Assembly: GCF_003012745.1 (NCBI RefSeq)
Contig: NZ_PXYK01000002.1
Span: 186,001 to 250,000 of the forward strand
Direction of reading: 5' to 3'
Length of the DNA stretch: 64,000 nucleotides
DNA from: Kumtagia ephedrae
GTDB taxonomy: Bacteria; Pseudomonadota; Alphaproteobacteria; Rhizobiales; Rhizobiaceae
The translations under genes and the position numbers were made by a program. Positions 48,417 to 57,622 of this stretch are shown here, one piece after another. How positions within the stretch are numbered: the first letter of the stretch is position 1; every line of letters begins with the position of its first letter. Below the pieces are notes generated by a model. That model searched no databases, was not told the DNA's origin, and saw only the letters and a list, made by a program, of their open reading frames with translations.

Positions 48417-49217
48417 ATGACGGACGACACCGCAACGCTGCTCGAATGCGACAATGTCGTCAAGCGCTTCGGCTCGCTTGCAGCGGTCGACGGCATGTCG
48501 CTGACCGTCCGCCAGGGCGAGGTGGTCGGCATCGGCGGCCCCAACGGGGCCGGCAAGACGACCTTCTTCGACGTCGTCACCGGGGTGACGCCGGCGACGG
48601 ACGGAAGGATCGTCTTCGACGGGCACGACATCGCCGGCCTCGGCGCCGACCGCATCTGCCAGCTGGGGATTGCCCGCACCTTCCAGCTCAACGCCGCCTT
48701 TGAAAGCTTGACGGTGCGCGAGAACATCGACATCGCCGCCTATTTCGGCAGGAGCCGGCGGGCGATACCCGGCATCCGGCTGGGCAAGGACGTGCGCGAG
48801 CAGACCGACGAAGCGCTCGCCTTTGTCGGCCTTGCGGACAAGGCCGATGCGGCTGTCGGCCAGCTGCCGGTGCTCGACCGCAAGCTGCTGATGATCGCCG
48901 GGGCGATCGCGACAAAGCCCAAGCTGCTCTTCCTCGACGAGCCGGTCGGCGGCCTGAACACGACCGAGATCGACCACATCATCGGCCTTGTCGAGCGGCT
49001 CAAGGCCGACGGGCTCACCGTCGTGCTGATCGAGCACGTCATGCGCTTCCTGCTCGCGCTTTCGAGCCGCGTGCTGATCATGCATCACGGCAAGAAGATA
49101 TTCGAAGGCCTGCCGACCGAGGTGGCGGAAGATCCGGTCGTCGTCGAGACCTATCTCGGCGAGGCCACACGCAAGCGCCTCAAAAGCTTCTTCGCCGACG
49201 GCGAGGTGGGCGCATGA
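48417..49217 (+). CDS. livG: ABC transporter ATPase, LivG type, with degenerate signature motif
   Basis: 266 residues. Walker A GGPNGAGKTT (40-49), GIARTFQLNAAF as Q-loop, Walker B LLFLDEP (170-176) and an H-loop in IEHVM. The ABC signature, normally LS[GY]GxQR followed by IARAL, reads LPVLDRK (150-156) followed by IAGAI, so the invariant glycine and arginine are gone. One of the two composite ATP sites of the LivG-LivF dimer is therefore probably weak. It follows the binding protein and overlaps livF by 4 bp (ATGA). Confidence 0.9.
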   Translation: MTDDTATLLECDNVVKRFGSLAAVDGMSLTVRQGEVVGIGGPNGAGKTTFFDVVTGVTPATDGRIVFDGHDIAGLGADRICQLGIARTFQLNAAFESLTVRENIDIAAYFGRSRRAIPGIRLGKDVREQTDEALAFVGLADKADAAVGQLPVLDRKLLMIAGAIATKPKLLFLDEPVGGLNTTEIDHIIGLVERLKADGLTVVLIEHVMRFLLALSSRVLIMHHGKKIFEGLPTEVAEDPVVVETYLGEATRKRLKSFFADGEVGA

Positions 49218-49939
49218 CGCTCTCGGAAAAACCTCCCGTCCTCAGCCTTTCCAACATCGTCTCCGGCTACCGCGAGCTCACCGTGCTCAAGGGCATCTCC
49301 TTCGATGTCGCGGCCGGAGCCTTCGTCACCGTCGTCGGCCCGAACGGCCACGGCAAGTCGACGCTGCTGAAGACGATCTCGGGCCTGGTGCCGCTCAAGC
49401 AGGGCTCGATCGGCATCAATGGCAGCCCGGCGCCCGGCCAGCCGCACGCCATCGCGGCGCTTGGCGTCGCGCATGTGCCGCAGGGCGACATGCTCTTTCC
49501 CGAGATGAGCGTGCTGGAGAACCTGCTGATGGGCGCCTATCTGGCGCCCTCCAGGGCCGAGATCGACCGCCGGCTGGATGAGGTCTACACGCTGCTGCCG
49601 AAGCTGGCGGACCGGCGGCACCAGATCGCGTCGTCGCTCTCGGGCGGCGAGCGCCGCATGGCCGGCATCGGGCGCGGCCTGATGATGGGCGGAGAGATCC
49701 TGCTGATCGACGAGCCCTCACTGGGGCTCGCGCCACTCGTCATCGAGCAGGTCTACGGGGTCATCGCCGAACTATCGAGGAGCGGGCGCACCATCCTGCT
49801 GGTCGAGGAGAACCCGGCGCGCGTCGCCGACCTCGCCGATCACCTGCACCTGCTCGACGATGGCGAGATCGTCTGGTCCGGCCCTCCGGCCGAACTCCTG
49901 GCGCGCGACGAGCTGCTCGCAACCTATCTCGGAGGCTGA
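49214..49939 (+). CDS. livF: ABC transporter ATPase, LivF type
   Basis: 241 residues. Walker A GPNGHGKSTLLK, Q-loop HVPQGDMLFPEMSV, intact signature LSGGERR followed by MAGIGRGL, Walker B ILLIDEP, and the LivF-style LVEEN in place of the H-loop histidine. It pairs with the upstream LivG, whose signature is degenerate, so the heterodimer should hydrolyse ATP asymmetrically. Start overlaps the livG stop; livH begins 3 bp after its stop. Energises import of the ligand bound by the receptor at 47055. Confidence 0.93.
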   Translation: MTLSEKPPVLSLSNIVSGYRELTVLKGISFDVAAGAFVTVVGPNGHGKSTLLKTISGLVPLKQGSIGINGSPAPGQPHAIAALGVAHVPQGDMLFPEMSVLENLLMGAYLAPSRAEIDRRLDEVYTLLPKLADRRHQIASSLSGGERRMAGIGRGLMMGGEILLIDEPSLGLAPLVIEQVYGVIAELSRSGRTILLVEENPARVADLADHLHLLDDGEIVWSGPPAELLARDELLATYLGG

Positions 49940-49942
49940 CCC

Positions 49943-50830
49943 ATGCTCGACATCCTGACGTCGATCATCATCGCCGGCCTCACGACAGGCGCTCTCTATG
50001 CCCTGGCGACCGTCGGCCTGTCGCTGGTGTGGGGTTCGATGGGCATGCTCAACATGGCGCACGCGGCCATGCTGACGCTGGGCGGCTATGCCGCCTTCTC
50101 GCTTTCCTCGGCACTCGGCCTTCCCGCGGTCGTCGGCTTTGCCGGGGCGGTGCTGGCCGGCGCGATCGCCGGCGGACTGCTCTACGTCTTCATCGTCCGC
50201 AACCTGCTGAACAACGACAAGGCGACCTTCGAGTCGAACGTCATGATCGCGACAGTCGGTATCGGCATAGCGCTCGAGAACGCGATCCTGCTCACCTTTG
50301 GCGGCCAGCCGCTGAAGCAGCCCATCTCCGCGACGGGGTCGCTGATCATCGGACCCGTCAACCTGCCCTACCAGAACATGCTGATCGTGATCGTCGTCAT
50401 CGCCCTGATGGCGCTGGTCGCGCTGCTGCTTGCCAGGACGCGCATCGGCCGGGCGATCCGCGCCACCGCGCAGAACCGCGAGGCGGCGCAGCTCATGGGC
50501 GTTGCCGTCAACCGCGTCTATTTCCAGGTGCTGGTGCTGTCCGGAGCGCTCGCCGGCGTCTGCGGCGTGATGGTCAGCTCGATGACGCAGCTCTCGCCGC
50601 CGCTCGGCAACGACCCGATGCTGAAAGCCTTCATCATGTGCGTCGTCGCCGGGCTGGGCAACCTTCCGGGCGCGGTGGCCGCCGCCTTCGGTCTGGCGCT
50701 GCTGGAGGCCTTCGTCCAGTACGCGGCGGGCGCGCGCTGGGGCTTCCCGTCGCTTCTCTTCGTCGTCATCGCGGTCCTGATCTGGCGGCCGGCCGGGCTG
50801 TTCGGCCGCGCCCAGATCCGGCGCATGTGA
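49943..50830 (+). CDS. livH: ABC transporter permease, LivH type
   Basis: 295 residues, strongly hydrophobic. LivH landmarks: AGLTTGALYALATVGLSLVWGSMGMLNMAHAAMLTLGGY, given as the family's N-terminal pattern, ARTRIGRAIRATAQNREAAQLMGVAVNRVY (coupling helix to the ATPases), and FIMCVVAGLGNLPGAVAAAFGLALLEAF. It forms the channel with LivM. Spacing of 3 bp from livF and 9 bp to livM shows tight operon structure. Confidence 0.93.
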   Translation: MLDILTSIIIAGLTTGALYALATVGLSLVWGSMGMLNMAHAAMLTLGGYAAFSLSSALGLPAVVGFAGAVLAGAIAGGLLYVFIVRNLLNNDKATFESNVMIATVGIGIALENAILLTFGGQPLKQPISATGSLIIGPVNLPYQNMLIVIVVIALMALVALLLARTRIGRAIRATAQNREAAQLMGVAVNRVYFQVLVLSGALAGVCGVMVSSMTQLSPPLGNDPMLKAFIMCVVAGLGNLPGAVAAAFGLALLEAFVQYAAGARWGFPSLLFVVIAVLIWRPAGLFGRAQIRRM

Positions 50831-50839
50831 GGTGCAGCC

Positions 50840-51907
50840 ATGACGACGTCTCTCCGACCGATGAGCGTCTCCGGCTCCGCCAGGCTCGATCTGCTCGTCA
50901 GCCTCGCCCTCGTCGGCGCGGCGGTGGCGCTGCCCTTCATGGTCGACAGCCGCTACGTGCTCGGCCAGGTGGTGCTGGCGCTGTTCTATGCCACCATCGC
51001 ATCGCAGTGGAACCTGCTGTTCGGCTTCTCCGGCATCTTCTCGCTGGCGCAGATGGCGATCTTCGCCTTCGGCGGCTACGCGACCGCGATGATCTGCTTC
51101 TATTTCGGCTGGAACGTCTGGGCGGCGCTCTTTCCCGGAGCGCTCGCCGCGGTCGTCTTCTCGCTGATCGTCGGCCTCGCCTGCCTCAGGTTGACCGGCG
51201 TCTACGTGGCATTGCTGACGCTGGCGATCGCCCAGACCATGTACCTGCTGATCGTCACCGATACCGAATGCTTCGTCATGGTCGGTTCGATCTGCCGGCA
51301 GCTCACCGGCGGCGCGGTAGGCTTCGCGCGCTTCGGCGATCTCGGCACCCGCGAGTTCCTGAAGGGGCAATGGCTGGTCGGCAACTACGCAATCGTCGCC
51401 ACGCTGTTCGCGGTGACGATGATCGCCACCTACATCATCGTCAAAAGCCCGATCGGCCTTGCCTTCAAGGCGCTCAAGGACAATCCCGGCTACGCCGTCG
51501 CGCGCGGCGTCAACCGCTTCCAGGCACAGCTTCTGGTGTTCGGCATCTCGGCCTTCTTCACCGGCCTGGCCGGCGGCTTCTACGCAGCGCATTTCCAGGC
51601 GATCGGGCCGGGCATCCTGTCGATGTCGCAGCTCATGTTCATCATCGCCATCGCCGTGGTCGGCGGCGTCGGCACGTTCTGGGGACCGCTCGTCGGCACG
51701 ATCGTGCTGGTCGCCGCCGACGAGCTCATGCGCGAGGCCGGCGAGTTCCGCACGCTCGGCCTCGGCCTCATCATTGCGCTGTCCATCGTGCTCATGCCGA
51801 AGGGACTGGTCGGCCGGTTGGGCGATCTCGTGCGCTGGTTGCGTCGCCGCTCGGGCGCAGCAGGCCGGTCCAAGCTGCGGGAAAGTACGGCCACGGCCGG
51901 AGAGTGA
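50840..51907 (+). CDS. livM: ABC transporter permease, LivM type
   Basis: 355 residues with about ten membrane spans. LivM landmarks: ATIASQWNLLFGFSGIFSLAQMAIFAFGGY, KSPIGLAFKALKDNPGYAVARGVNRF with the coupling helix, AGGFYAAHFQAIGP and GGVGTFWGPLVGTIVL. A polar, Arg-rich C-terminal tail follows (WLRRRSGAAGRSKLRES). Partner of LivH in the inner membrane. The GMC oxidoreductase gene starts 10 bp downstream, so catabolic genes are co-transcribed with the importer. Confidence 0.93.
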   Translation: MTTSLRPMSVSGSARLDLLVSLALVGAAVALPFMVDSRYVLGQVVLALFYATIASQWNLLFGFSGIFSLAQMAIFAFGGYATAMICFYFGWNVWAALFPGALAAVVFSLIVGLACLRLTGVYVALLTLAIAQTMYLLIVTDTECFVMVGSICRQLTGGAVGFARFGDLGTREFLKGQWLVGNYAIVATLFAVTMIATYIIVKSPIGLAFKALKDNPGYAVARGVNRFQAQLLVFGISAFFTGLAGGFYAAHFQAIGPGILSMSQLMFIIAIAVVGGVGTFWGPLVGTIVLVAADELMREAGEFRTLGLGLIIALSIVLMPKGLVGRLGDLVRWLRRRSGAAGRSKLRESTATAGE

Positions 51908-51917
51908 GGAGGCTCCC

Positions 51918-53501
51918 ATGTACGACACGATCATCATCGGGGCAGGTTCGGCGGGCTGCGTTCTCGCCAACCGGCTGAGTGCCGACCCCGGCCGCAAGGT
52001 TCTCGTGCTCGAGGCGGGACGGGCGGCGCCGATCGCCTCCGACATCCCGTCCGACTGGGTGACGATGTTCAATACCGGCGCCGACTGGGGCTACCACACC
52101 GAGCCGCAGGCGGGTTGTCGCGGCCGCCGCATCTTCTGGCCGCGCGGCAAGATGATCGGCGGCTCGGGCGCGCTCAACGCCATGATCTACATCCGCGGCC
52201 TGCCGTCGGATTACGACGGTTGGGAGGCGATGGGCTGCCCCGGCTGGGGCTGGAAGGACGTCTTCCCCGTCTTCCTCCAGTCGGAGGCCAATGCCGACAT
52301 CAAGGACAGCCCCTACCACGGCAATGACGGCCTGCTGCACATCGGCAACGTGCCCTATGTCGACAGATACGAGCGCATGTGGATCGAGGCGGCGGAAACG
52401 GCCGGCTACGAATACAATCCCGACTACAATGGCGAGAAGCAGGAGGGTGTCGGCCTCTTCCAATTCACCATCAGGAACGGCGAGCGCTGGGGGACCGGCA
52501 AGGCCTATCTGCGGCCGGCGCTGGAGCGGCCGAACCTGACGCTGAAACCGGGCGTGCTCGTCACCGGGCTCATCGTCGAGAACGGGCGGGTCAAGGGCGT
52601 GAAGTACCTGGCCGACGGCGTGCCGGAGACCGCCTATGCGGAAAGCGAGGTGGTGCTGTCGTCGGGGACCGTCGGCTCCTGCCAACTGCTTATGCTGTCC
52701 GGCATCGGCCCTGCCGACGAGCTCGCGGCGGTCGGCGTCAGGCCGGTCCACGATCTTCCGGGCGTCGGCAAGGACCTGCAGGACCACTTCAACATCCCTA
52801 TCACCTTCTACACCAGGGAGCCGATGGGTATCGGCGCCTGGACGGACGAGATCATCGCCCAAAGCTTCGAGGAATGGCGCGACCACCGCACCGGCATCCG
52901 CTCCTCGCCATGGGTCGCCTCGGGCGGGCATGTGTGCAGCCGGCCGGGTGTCGAGCCGGACCTCCAGCTCTACGGTGCTATCAGCCCGCATCGCGACTAC
53001 GCCCGCTTCCTCGGCGGCCAGTCCGGCATCACCACGCACTCCACCCTGCAGCGGCCGAACAGCCGCGGCGAGATCAGGCTGCGCTCGGCGAACCCGATCG
53101 AATATCCCTCGATCGATCCAAAATACTTCGTCAGCGATCCCGAGGGCCTCGACCTCGCCACCCTGGTGGAAGGCGTCAAGATCAACCGGCGCATCATGCA
53201 GCAGTCGCCGGTCAGGGAGCTGGTCGACTATGAGGTCAGCCCGAGCGCCGAGTGCAAGACCGACGCGGAGATCGCCAACTACATCCGCGGCCACATGACG
53301 ACGCTCTACCACCCGTCGTCGAGCTGCCGGATGGGCACCGACGCCATGGCTGTCATCGACCCGGCAACGCTCAAGGTGCACGGGCTCGAAGGCATCCGCG
53401 TCGCCGACGCCTCGGTGATGCCGAAGATGATATCGGGCAATCTCAACGCGGCGACGATCATGATCGCCGAGCGCGCCGCCCGGATGATCCTCGCAAACTG
53501 A
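51918..53501 (+). CDS. GMC-family oxidoreductase (choline/alcohol dehydrogenase-like)
   Basis: 527 residues. FAD-binding IIIGAGSAGCVLANRLS (residues 5-21, shown as motif GxGxxG), GMC signature around GGSGALNAMIYIRG, second signature near SSGTVGSCQLLMLSGIGP, and the C-terminal catalytic region YHPSSSCRMG with the active-site His, ending ISGNLNAATIMIAERAA. It oxidises an alcohol to an aldehyde or ketone with FAD. Choline dehydrogenase is the best known relative, and a methylated-amine neighbourhood makes an amino-alcohol substrate possible, but polyethylene glycol or sugar alcohols cannot be excluded. The ATG follows GAGGAGG. Confidence 0.9.
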   Translation: MYDTIIIGAGSAGCVLANRLSADPGRKVLVLEAGRAAPIASDIPSDWVTMFNTGADWGYHTEPQAGCRGRRIFWPRGKMIGGSGALNAMIYIRGLPSDYDGWEAMGCPGWGWKDVFPVFLQSEANADIKDSPYHGNDGLLHIGNVPYVDRYERMWIEAAETAGYEYNPDYNGEKQEGVGLFQFTIRNGERWGTGKAYLRPALERPNLTLKPGVLVTGLIVENGRVKGVKYLADGVPETAYAESEVVLSSGTVGSCQLLMLSGIGPADELAAVGVRPVHDLPGVGKDLQDHFNIPITFYTREPMGIGAWTDEIIAQSFEEWRDHRTGIRSSPWVASGGHVCSRPGVEPDLQLYGAISPHRDYARFLGGQSGITTHSTLQRPNSRGEIRLRSANPIEYPSIDPKYFVSDPEGLDLATLVEGVKINRRIMQQSPVRELVDYEVSPSAECKTDAEIANYIRGHMTTLYHPSSSCRMGTDAMAVIDPATLKVHGLEGIRVADASVMPKMISGNLNAATIMIAERAARMILAN

Positions 53502-53526
53502 AGAATCGGCATTGAAGGAGGAGGCG

Positions 53527-54630
53527 ATGGCCAGGACAGGCTGGAATTTTCACGAACTCTATCTGTGGCACGATACCGGGACGGGCGCTCAGTTCTTCCC
53601 CGCCGGATTGACGGTCGAGCCCGGCGAGCACGCCGAGAATGCCGCCACCAAACGGCGCTTCAAGAACCTCATGGAAGTGTCCGGGCTCACCGAGCGGCTG
53701 GTCAGCATCAAGTCGGCGCCGGTGGACGAGGACGACCTCGCCCTGTTCCATACCCGCGACTACATCAGCCGCATCAAGGCGTTGAGCGACGAGCGCGGCG
53801 GCGAGGCGAGCTACCTCACGCCGTTCGGGCGCGGCAGCTACGAGATCGCCTGCCTTGCGGCCGGCGGCACCCATGCGCTGATGGACAAGGTCCTGTCCGG
53901 CGAGATCGACAACGGCTACGCGCTCGTGCGGCCGCCGGGACACCATGCCGAAAGCGACAAGGGCATGGGCTTCTGCCTGTTCGGCAACATCCCGGTCGCC
54001 ATCCTGAAGAGCCGCAAGACGCACCGGTTCGACCGCGTCGCGACCGTCGACTGGGACGTGCACCACGGCAACGGCACGCAGGCCGCCTTCTGGGCCGATC
54101 CCGGCGTGCTGACCATCTCGCTGCACCAGGAGCGGCTCTACCCGCACGACAGCGGCGACCGCGAGGAGCGGGGTGCCGATGCCGGCTTCGGCTATAACAT
54201 CAACGTGCCGCTGCCGGCCGGCAGCGGGCACGGCGCCTACATCGCCGCCTTCGAGCAGGTGGTGCTGCCGGCGCTCAAGGCCTACAGGCCGGACCTGATC
54301 GTCGTGCCGTCCGGCTTCGACGCCTCCGGCGCCGATCCGCTTGGCCGGATGATGCTGCACAGCGAAACCTACCGCGAGATGACGCGCATGCTGATGGAAG
54401 CAGCCGACGCGCTTTGCGGCGGCCGCCTGATGATGTCGCATGAGGGCGGCTATTCAGCAGCCTACGTGCCTTACTGCGGACTTGCGGTGATGGAGCAACT
54501 CTCCGGCATGAAGACCCACATCGACGATCCCTTCCTGCCAGTGTTCCGCGCCTATCATGGCCAGGACATCCAGCCGCACCAGCAGGCCGCGGTCTCGGCC
54601 GCGGCGGAACTTGTCGGCGCGATCAAATGA
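53527..54630 (+). CDS. HDAC-family amidohydrolase (class II deacetylase-like)
   Basis: 367 residues from MARTGWNF behind AAGGAGGAGG; five codons further upstream a TTG is possible but overlaps that site. Zinc ligands expected are Asp177 and His179 in DWDVHHGNGTQ and Asp265 in GFDASGADPLG. The charge-relay histidines are His139-His140 in RPPGHHAE. EGGYSAAYV holds the transition-state tyrosine. Bacterial members deacetylate polyamines or other N-acyl amines. In this operon, with an amidase and an importer, removal of an acyl group from an imported amide is likely. The protein is soluble. Confidence 0.9.
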   Translation: MARTGWNFHELYLWHDTGTGAQFFPAGLTVEPGEHAENAATKRRFKNLMEVSGLTERLVSIKSAPVDEDDLALFHTRDYISRIKALSDERGGEASYLTPFGRGSYEIACLAAGGTHALMDKVLSGEIDNGYALVRPPGHHAESDKGMGFCLFGNIPVAILKSRKTHRFDRVATVDWDVHHGNGTQAAFWADPGVLTISLHQERLYPHDSGDREERGADAGFGYNINVPLPAGSGHGAYIAAFEQVVLPALKAYRPDLIVVPSGFDASGADPLGRMMLHSETYREMTRMLMEAADALCGGRLMMSHEGGYSAAYVPYCGLAVMEQLSGMKTHIDDPFLPVFRAYHGQDIQPHQQAAVSAAAELVGAIK

Positions 54631-54807
54631 CCGCGGAAGCCGGCGAGCAGGAACGTCGAGCTGGAAAGCCAGGCCGCGGGCGCCGCGACGGCGAACCTTT
54701 AGGCCGTGAGCGCATAGACCGACGTACGGAAGACGAGGGCGTCGGCCACCCAGGCCGGATTGTATCCGCCGCCCGAGACGGAAGCCGAGCGCCAGCGGGC
54801 GAACCGT

Positions 54808-56667
54808 CTATCGTTGATATTCTCGGATGACCCGCAGGAACGCATCGCCATAGCGCTCCAGCTTGGACTGTCCCACGCCGGAGATTGCAAGGAGCGCATC
54901 CCGGCTGGCCGGGCGGCTGGTGGCGAATGCAACCAGCGTCGTGTCGGGGAAAACCACATAGGGCGGGACCGAAAGCTCCCTGGCGATGGCCAGCCGAGCG
55001 GCCCGCAATGCCTCGAAGAGCTCCATGTCAGAGCCTTCGAGCGCGGATTTGGCGCTCGCCGGACCCGTTGGCTGACGTCGTGCCGCCTTACCCGTCGTCG
55101 GACGGTCCTTGCGGAAGCGTATCTCGCGTTCGCGCCTGAAGACGGCGCGCGCACCCGGCTCCAGCTTCAGCGCGCCGAAGGCGTCGTGATCGACCGCGAC
55201 GAGGCCGGCGGCGAGAAGCTGGCGGTAGACCGACTGCCAGGTTTTCGGCGGGATATCCTTGCCTGCACCGAAAACCGGCATGTCGGCATGGCCGAAGCGC
55301 AGCGTCTTCTCGTTCCTGTCGCCGGTGAGCACGTCGATCAGATGACCGGCGCCGAAACGCTCGCCGGTCCGGTAGACCGCCGCCAATGCCTTGATGGCGG
55401 CATCCGTCCCGTCCCAGGTTTCCACCGGCTTGAGGCAGGTGTCGCAGTTGCCGCAATTGCCCGCATGGGCCTCGCCGAAATGGGCAAGGATAGCCTGCCT
55501 CCGGCAGCCGGGCGTTTCGCAGATGGCAAGCAGCGCATTGAGCTTGGCGCGCTCGACGCGCTTGATGTCGTCGCCCGCGTCGCTGCCGTCGATCATCCGG
55601 CCGCGCTGGATGACATCGGCCATGCCGTAGGCCATCCAGGCATCGGACGGCAGCCCGTCGCGCCCGGCGCGGCCTGTTTCCTGGTAATAGGCTTCGACCG
55701 AGCCCGGCAGATCGAGATGGGCGACGTAGCGCACGTTCGGCTTGTCGATGCCCATGCCGAAGGCGACCGTGGCGACGAGGCAGAGGCCCTCCTCCCTTAG
55801 AAAGGCGTCCTGATTGGCGTCGCGCACACCGCGGTCCATGCCGGCATGATAGGCGAGCGCGCGGATGCCCTGTCCGTTCAGCCATTCGGCCGTGTCCTCG
55901 ACCTTGGCGCGCGACAGGCAATAGACGATGCCGCTCGATCCCTTGTGGCGCGACAGGAAGCGCAGGAGCTGCTGGCGCGGCTGGTCGCGCTCGACGATCT
56001 CATAGGCAATGTTGGGGCGGTCGAACGACGTCGTGAACACCTCGGCGTCCTCGAGGCCCAGCCGCTCGATGATGTCCATGCGGGTATGCGGGTCGGCCGT
56101 CGCCGTCAGTGCGATGCGGGGCACGCCCGGAAAATGCGCGGCAAGATGGCCGAGCTCGCGATATTCCGGCCGGAAGTCGTGCCCCCATTGAGAGACGCAG
56201 TGCGCCTCGTCGATCGCAAACAGCGCGATCCTGGCATTGCCGATCAGGTCGCGGAAGCCGGGCGTGACGATGCGCTCGGGCGTGACGTAGAGAAGGTCGA
56301 GATCGTCGGCGGAGATCGCTCGGCGGACCTCCGAAAACTCTTCGCGCGTCAGCGAGGAATTCAGCGCGGCGGCGCGTACGCCGAGCTGTCTCAGGGCCTC
56401 CACCTGATCGCGCATCAGCGCGATCAGCGGCGAAACGACGATGCCCACGCCGCGGCGGCAAAGCGCCGGAACCTGGAAGCAGAGCGACTTGCCGGCGCCG
56501 GTCGGAAAAAGCACCACGGCATCGCCACCCGCCACGACCCGCTCGACGACGGCGGCCTGCTTGCCGCGAAACGCGGCATAGCCGTAGACGCGCTTCAGCA
56601 CGGCAAGCGGATGCTCGGCGCCGTCACGGCCAATCAGCGGATCGAAAAGGCTTTGGGTCTGCGACAT
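54808..56667 (-). CDS. recQ: ATP-dependent DNA helicase RecQ
   Basis: 619 residues, normal for bacterial RecQ. Helicase motifs: [12 protein letters not shown] (I), [19 protein letters not shown] (II, DEAH), ALTATAD (III), [18 protein letters not shown] (IV), [13 protein letters not shown] (V) and [12 protein letters not shown] (VI). The RQC zinc-binding cysteines (CETPGC, then CGNCDTC) and a C-terminal HRDC domain ([15 protein letters not shown]...[15 protein letters not shown]) complete it. Unwinds DNA 3' to 5' in recombination repair. It is a housekeeping gene between the amide operon, with which it converges, and phnF. The 177-bp gap on its 3' side holds nothing recognised. Confidence 0.95.
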   Translation of the reverse strand: MSQTQSLFDPLIGRDGAEHPLAVLKRVYGYAAFRGKQAAVVERVVAGGDAVVLFPTGAGKSLCFQVPALCRRGVGIVVSPLIALMRDQVEALRQLGVRAAALNSSLTREEFSEVRRAISADDLDLLYVTPERIVTPGFRDLIGNARIALFAIDEAHCVSQWGHDFRPEYRELGHLAAHFPGVPRIALTATADPHTRMDIIERLGLEDAEVFTTSFDRPNIAYEIVERDQPRQQLLRFLSRHKGSSGIVYCLSRAKVEDTAEWLNGQGIRALAYHAGMDRGVRDANQDAFLREEGLCLVATVAFGMGIDKPNVRYVAHLDLPGSVEAYYQETGRAGRDGLPSDAWMAYGMADVIQRGRMIDGSDAGDDIKRVERAKLNALLAICETPGCRRQAILAHFGEAHAGNCGNCDTCLKPVETWDGTDAAIKALAAVYRTGERFGAGHLIDVLTGDRNEKTLRFGHADMPVFGAGKDIPPKTWQSVYRQLLAAGLVAVDHDAFGALKLEPGARAVFRREREIRFRKDRPTTGKAARRQPTGPASAKSALEGSDMELFEALRAARLAIARELSVPPYVVFPDTTLVAFATSRPASRDALLAISGVGQSKLERYGDAFLRVIREYQR

Positions 56668-56768
56668 GGAATCGTTTTCGTGGGGCGCCCGGTCTTATGG
56701 CACAAATCCCGCGGCACGAGGCAACATACGATAGCGAAGGCAGGAGGGGCCGCAAGGCAAGGCGCCGC

Positions 56769-57545
56769 TCAAACAGCTGCACGTCCGGTTCCGACGACCA
56801 GTTCGACGCGATCGGCCGGGAACCGCGTCACCGAATACTGGATCGGCGTGCCGGACAGGTCGGCGTTGAGCGCCCGGGTGACGATGACGATGGCGCCGGG
56901 CGCAAGCCGCAGCTCCTGCCTGTCGACCTCGTCGGCGTGGCGCGCCTCTATTCCGGTCGAGGCGCGGCGATAGTCGGCGACGCCGCAGGCCGCCAGCGCC
57001 TCGGTGATCGAACCGGTCGTTGCATAGATGTCGGCGATCCCCGGGAAGCGTTCCGCGTCGAACCATGAGGTGGCGCGCGACACCGGCACGCCGTCGGCCG
57101 TCCCGAGGCTCTCGATGCGTATCGATCGAGCCCCGGCCTCGAGGCCGAGCGCCGAGGCGATCGGCTCGCGCGCCGGCTCGATCATCGCGCTCATCATTTC
57201 GCTGCGCGTCTCGCGCGCCTGGTCGTGCAGGCCGGCGGAAAACCGCGTGCGCTCGCCGATCGGGTAGACGAGCCGCTTCTGGCGGCGGACATAGGTGCCG
57301 CGTCCCTGTTCCGATTGCAGCACGCCTTCATGCGCCAGCGCCGAGATCGCGGCGCGCACCGTATGCCGATTGACGCCAAAGCGTTCGGCGAGCCGGGATT
57401 CGGGCGGCAGACGGCCGTTCGCATCGGCCAGCCCGGTCGCGATGCCGTGGCGGATGCCGTCGGCGATCTGCCGCCACAAGGCGACGCCGACACCGCGCTG
57501 AAGCCCTGACCTCTTTTCCATTCCGGCCGCCTGCCCGTTTGTCAT
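56769..57545 (-). CDS. phnF: GntR/HutC-family regulator PhnF
   Basis: 258 residues (250 if the second ATG, MEKRSG, is used; neither site has a strong Shine-Dalgarno). N-terminal GntR winged helix: ALWRQIADGIRHGIATG, RLPPESRLAERFGVNRHTVRAAISALAHEG. C-terminal UTRA/HutC ligand-binding domain with RTRFSAGL, RIESLGTADGVPVSRATSWF and SVTRFPADRVELVVG. Divergent from phnG, with a perfect palindrome in between, the standard layout for the phosphonate-operon repressor of Rhizobiales. The effector is presumably a phosphonate or related metabolite. Confidence 0.92.
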   Translation of the reverse strand: MTNGQAAGMEKRSGLQRGVGVALWRQIADGIRHGIATGLADANGRLPPESRLAERFGVNRHTVRAAISALAHEGVLQSEQGRGTYVRRQKRLVYPIGERTRFSAGLHDQARETRSEMMSAMIEPAREPIASALGLEAGARSIRIESLGTADGVPVSRATSWFDAERFPGIADIYATTGSITEALAACGVADYRRASTGIEARHADEVDRQELRLAPGAIVIVTRALNADLSGTPIQYSVTRFPADRVELVVGTGRAAV

Positions 57546-57589
57546 CCGCCCGTCATGCGGAGGCGCTAGGCATGGGTTAACTTATCGAG

Positions 57590-57609
57590 TTGTCTAGATC
57601 AATAGACAA
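57590..57609. promoter_or_regulatory. Probable PhnF operator
   Basis: TTGTCTA-N6-TAGACAA, perfect 7-bp arms, 13 bp before the phnG start and 44 bp before phnF. The position in the divergent gap and the GTCTA/TAGAC half-sites suit a HutC-subfamily GntR protein. It would repress both directions. Confidence 0.7.
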
Positions 57610-57622
57610 ATTGAGGATCCCG

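Noticed and set aside
49772-52072. A 766-codon open frame on the minus strand across livF, livH and livM
   Set aside because: It is antisense to well-supported transporter genes, has low-complexity Arg/Asp-rich text and no family resemblance. Long antisense frames are common in DNA this G+C-rich.
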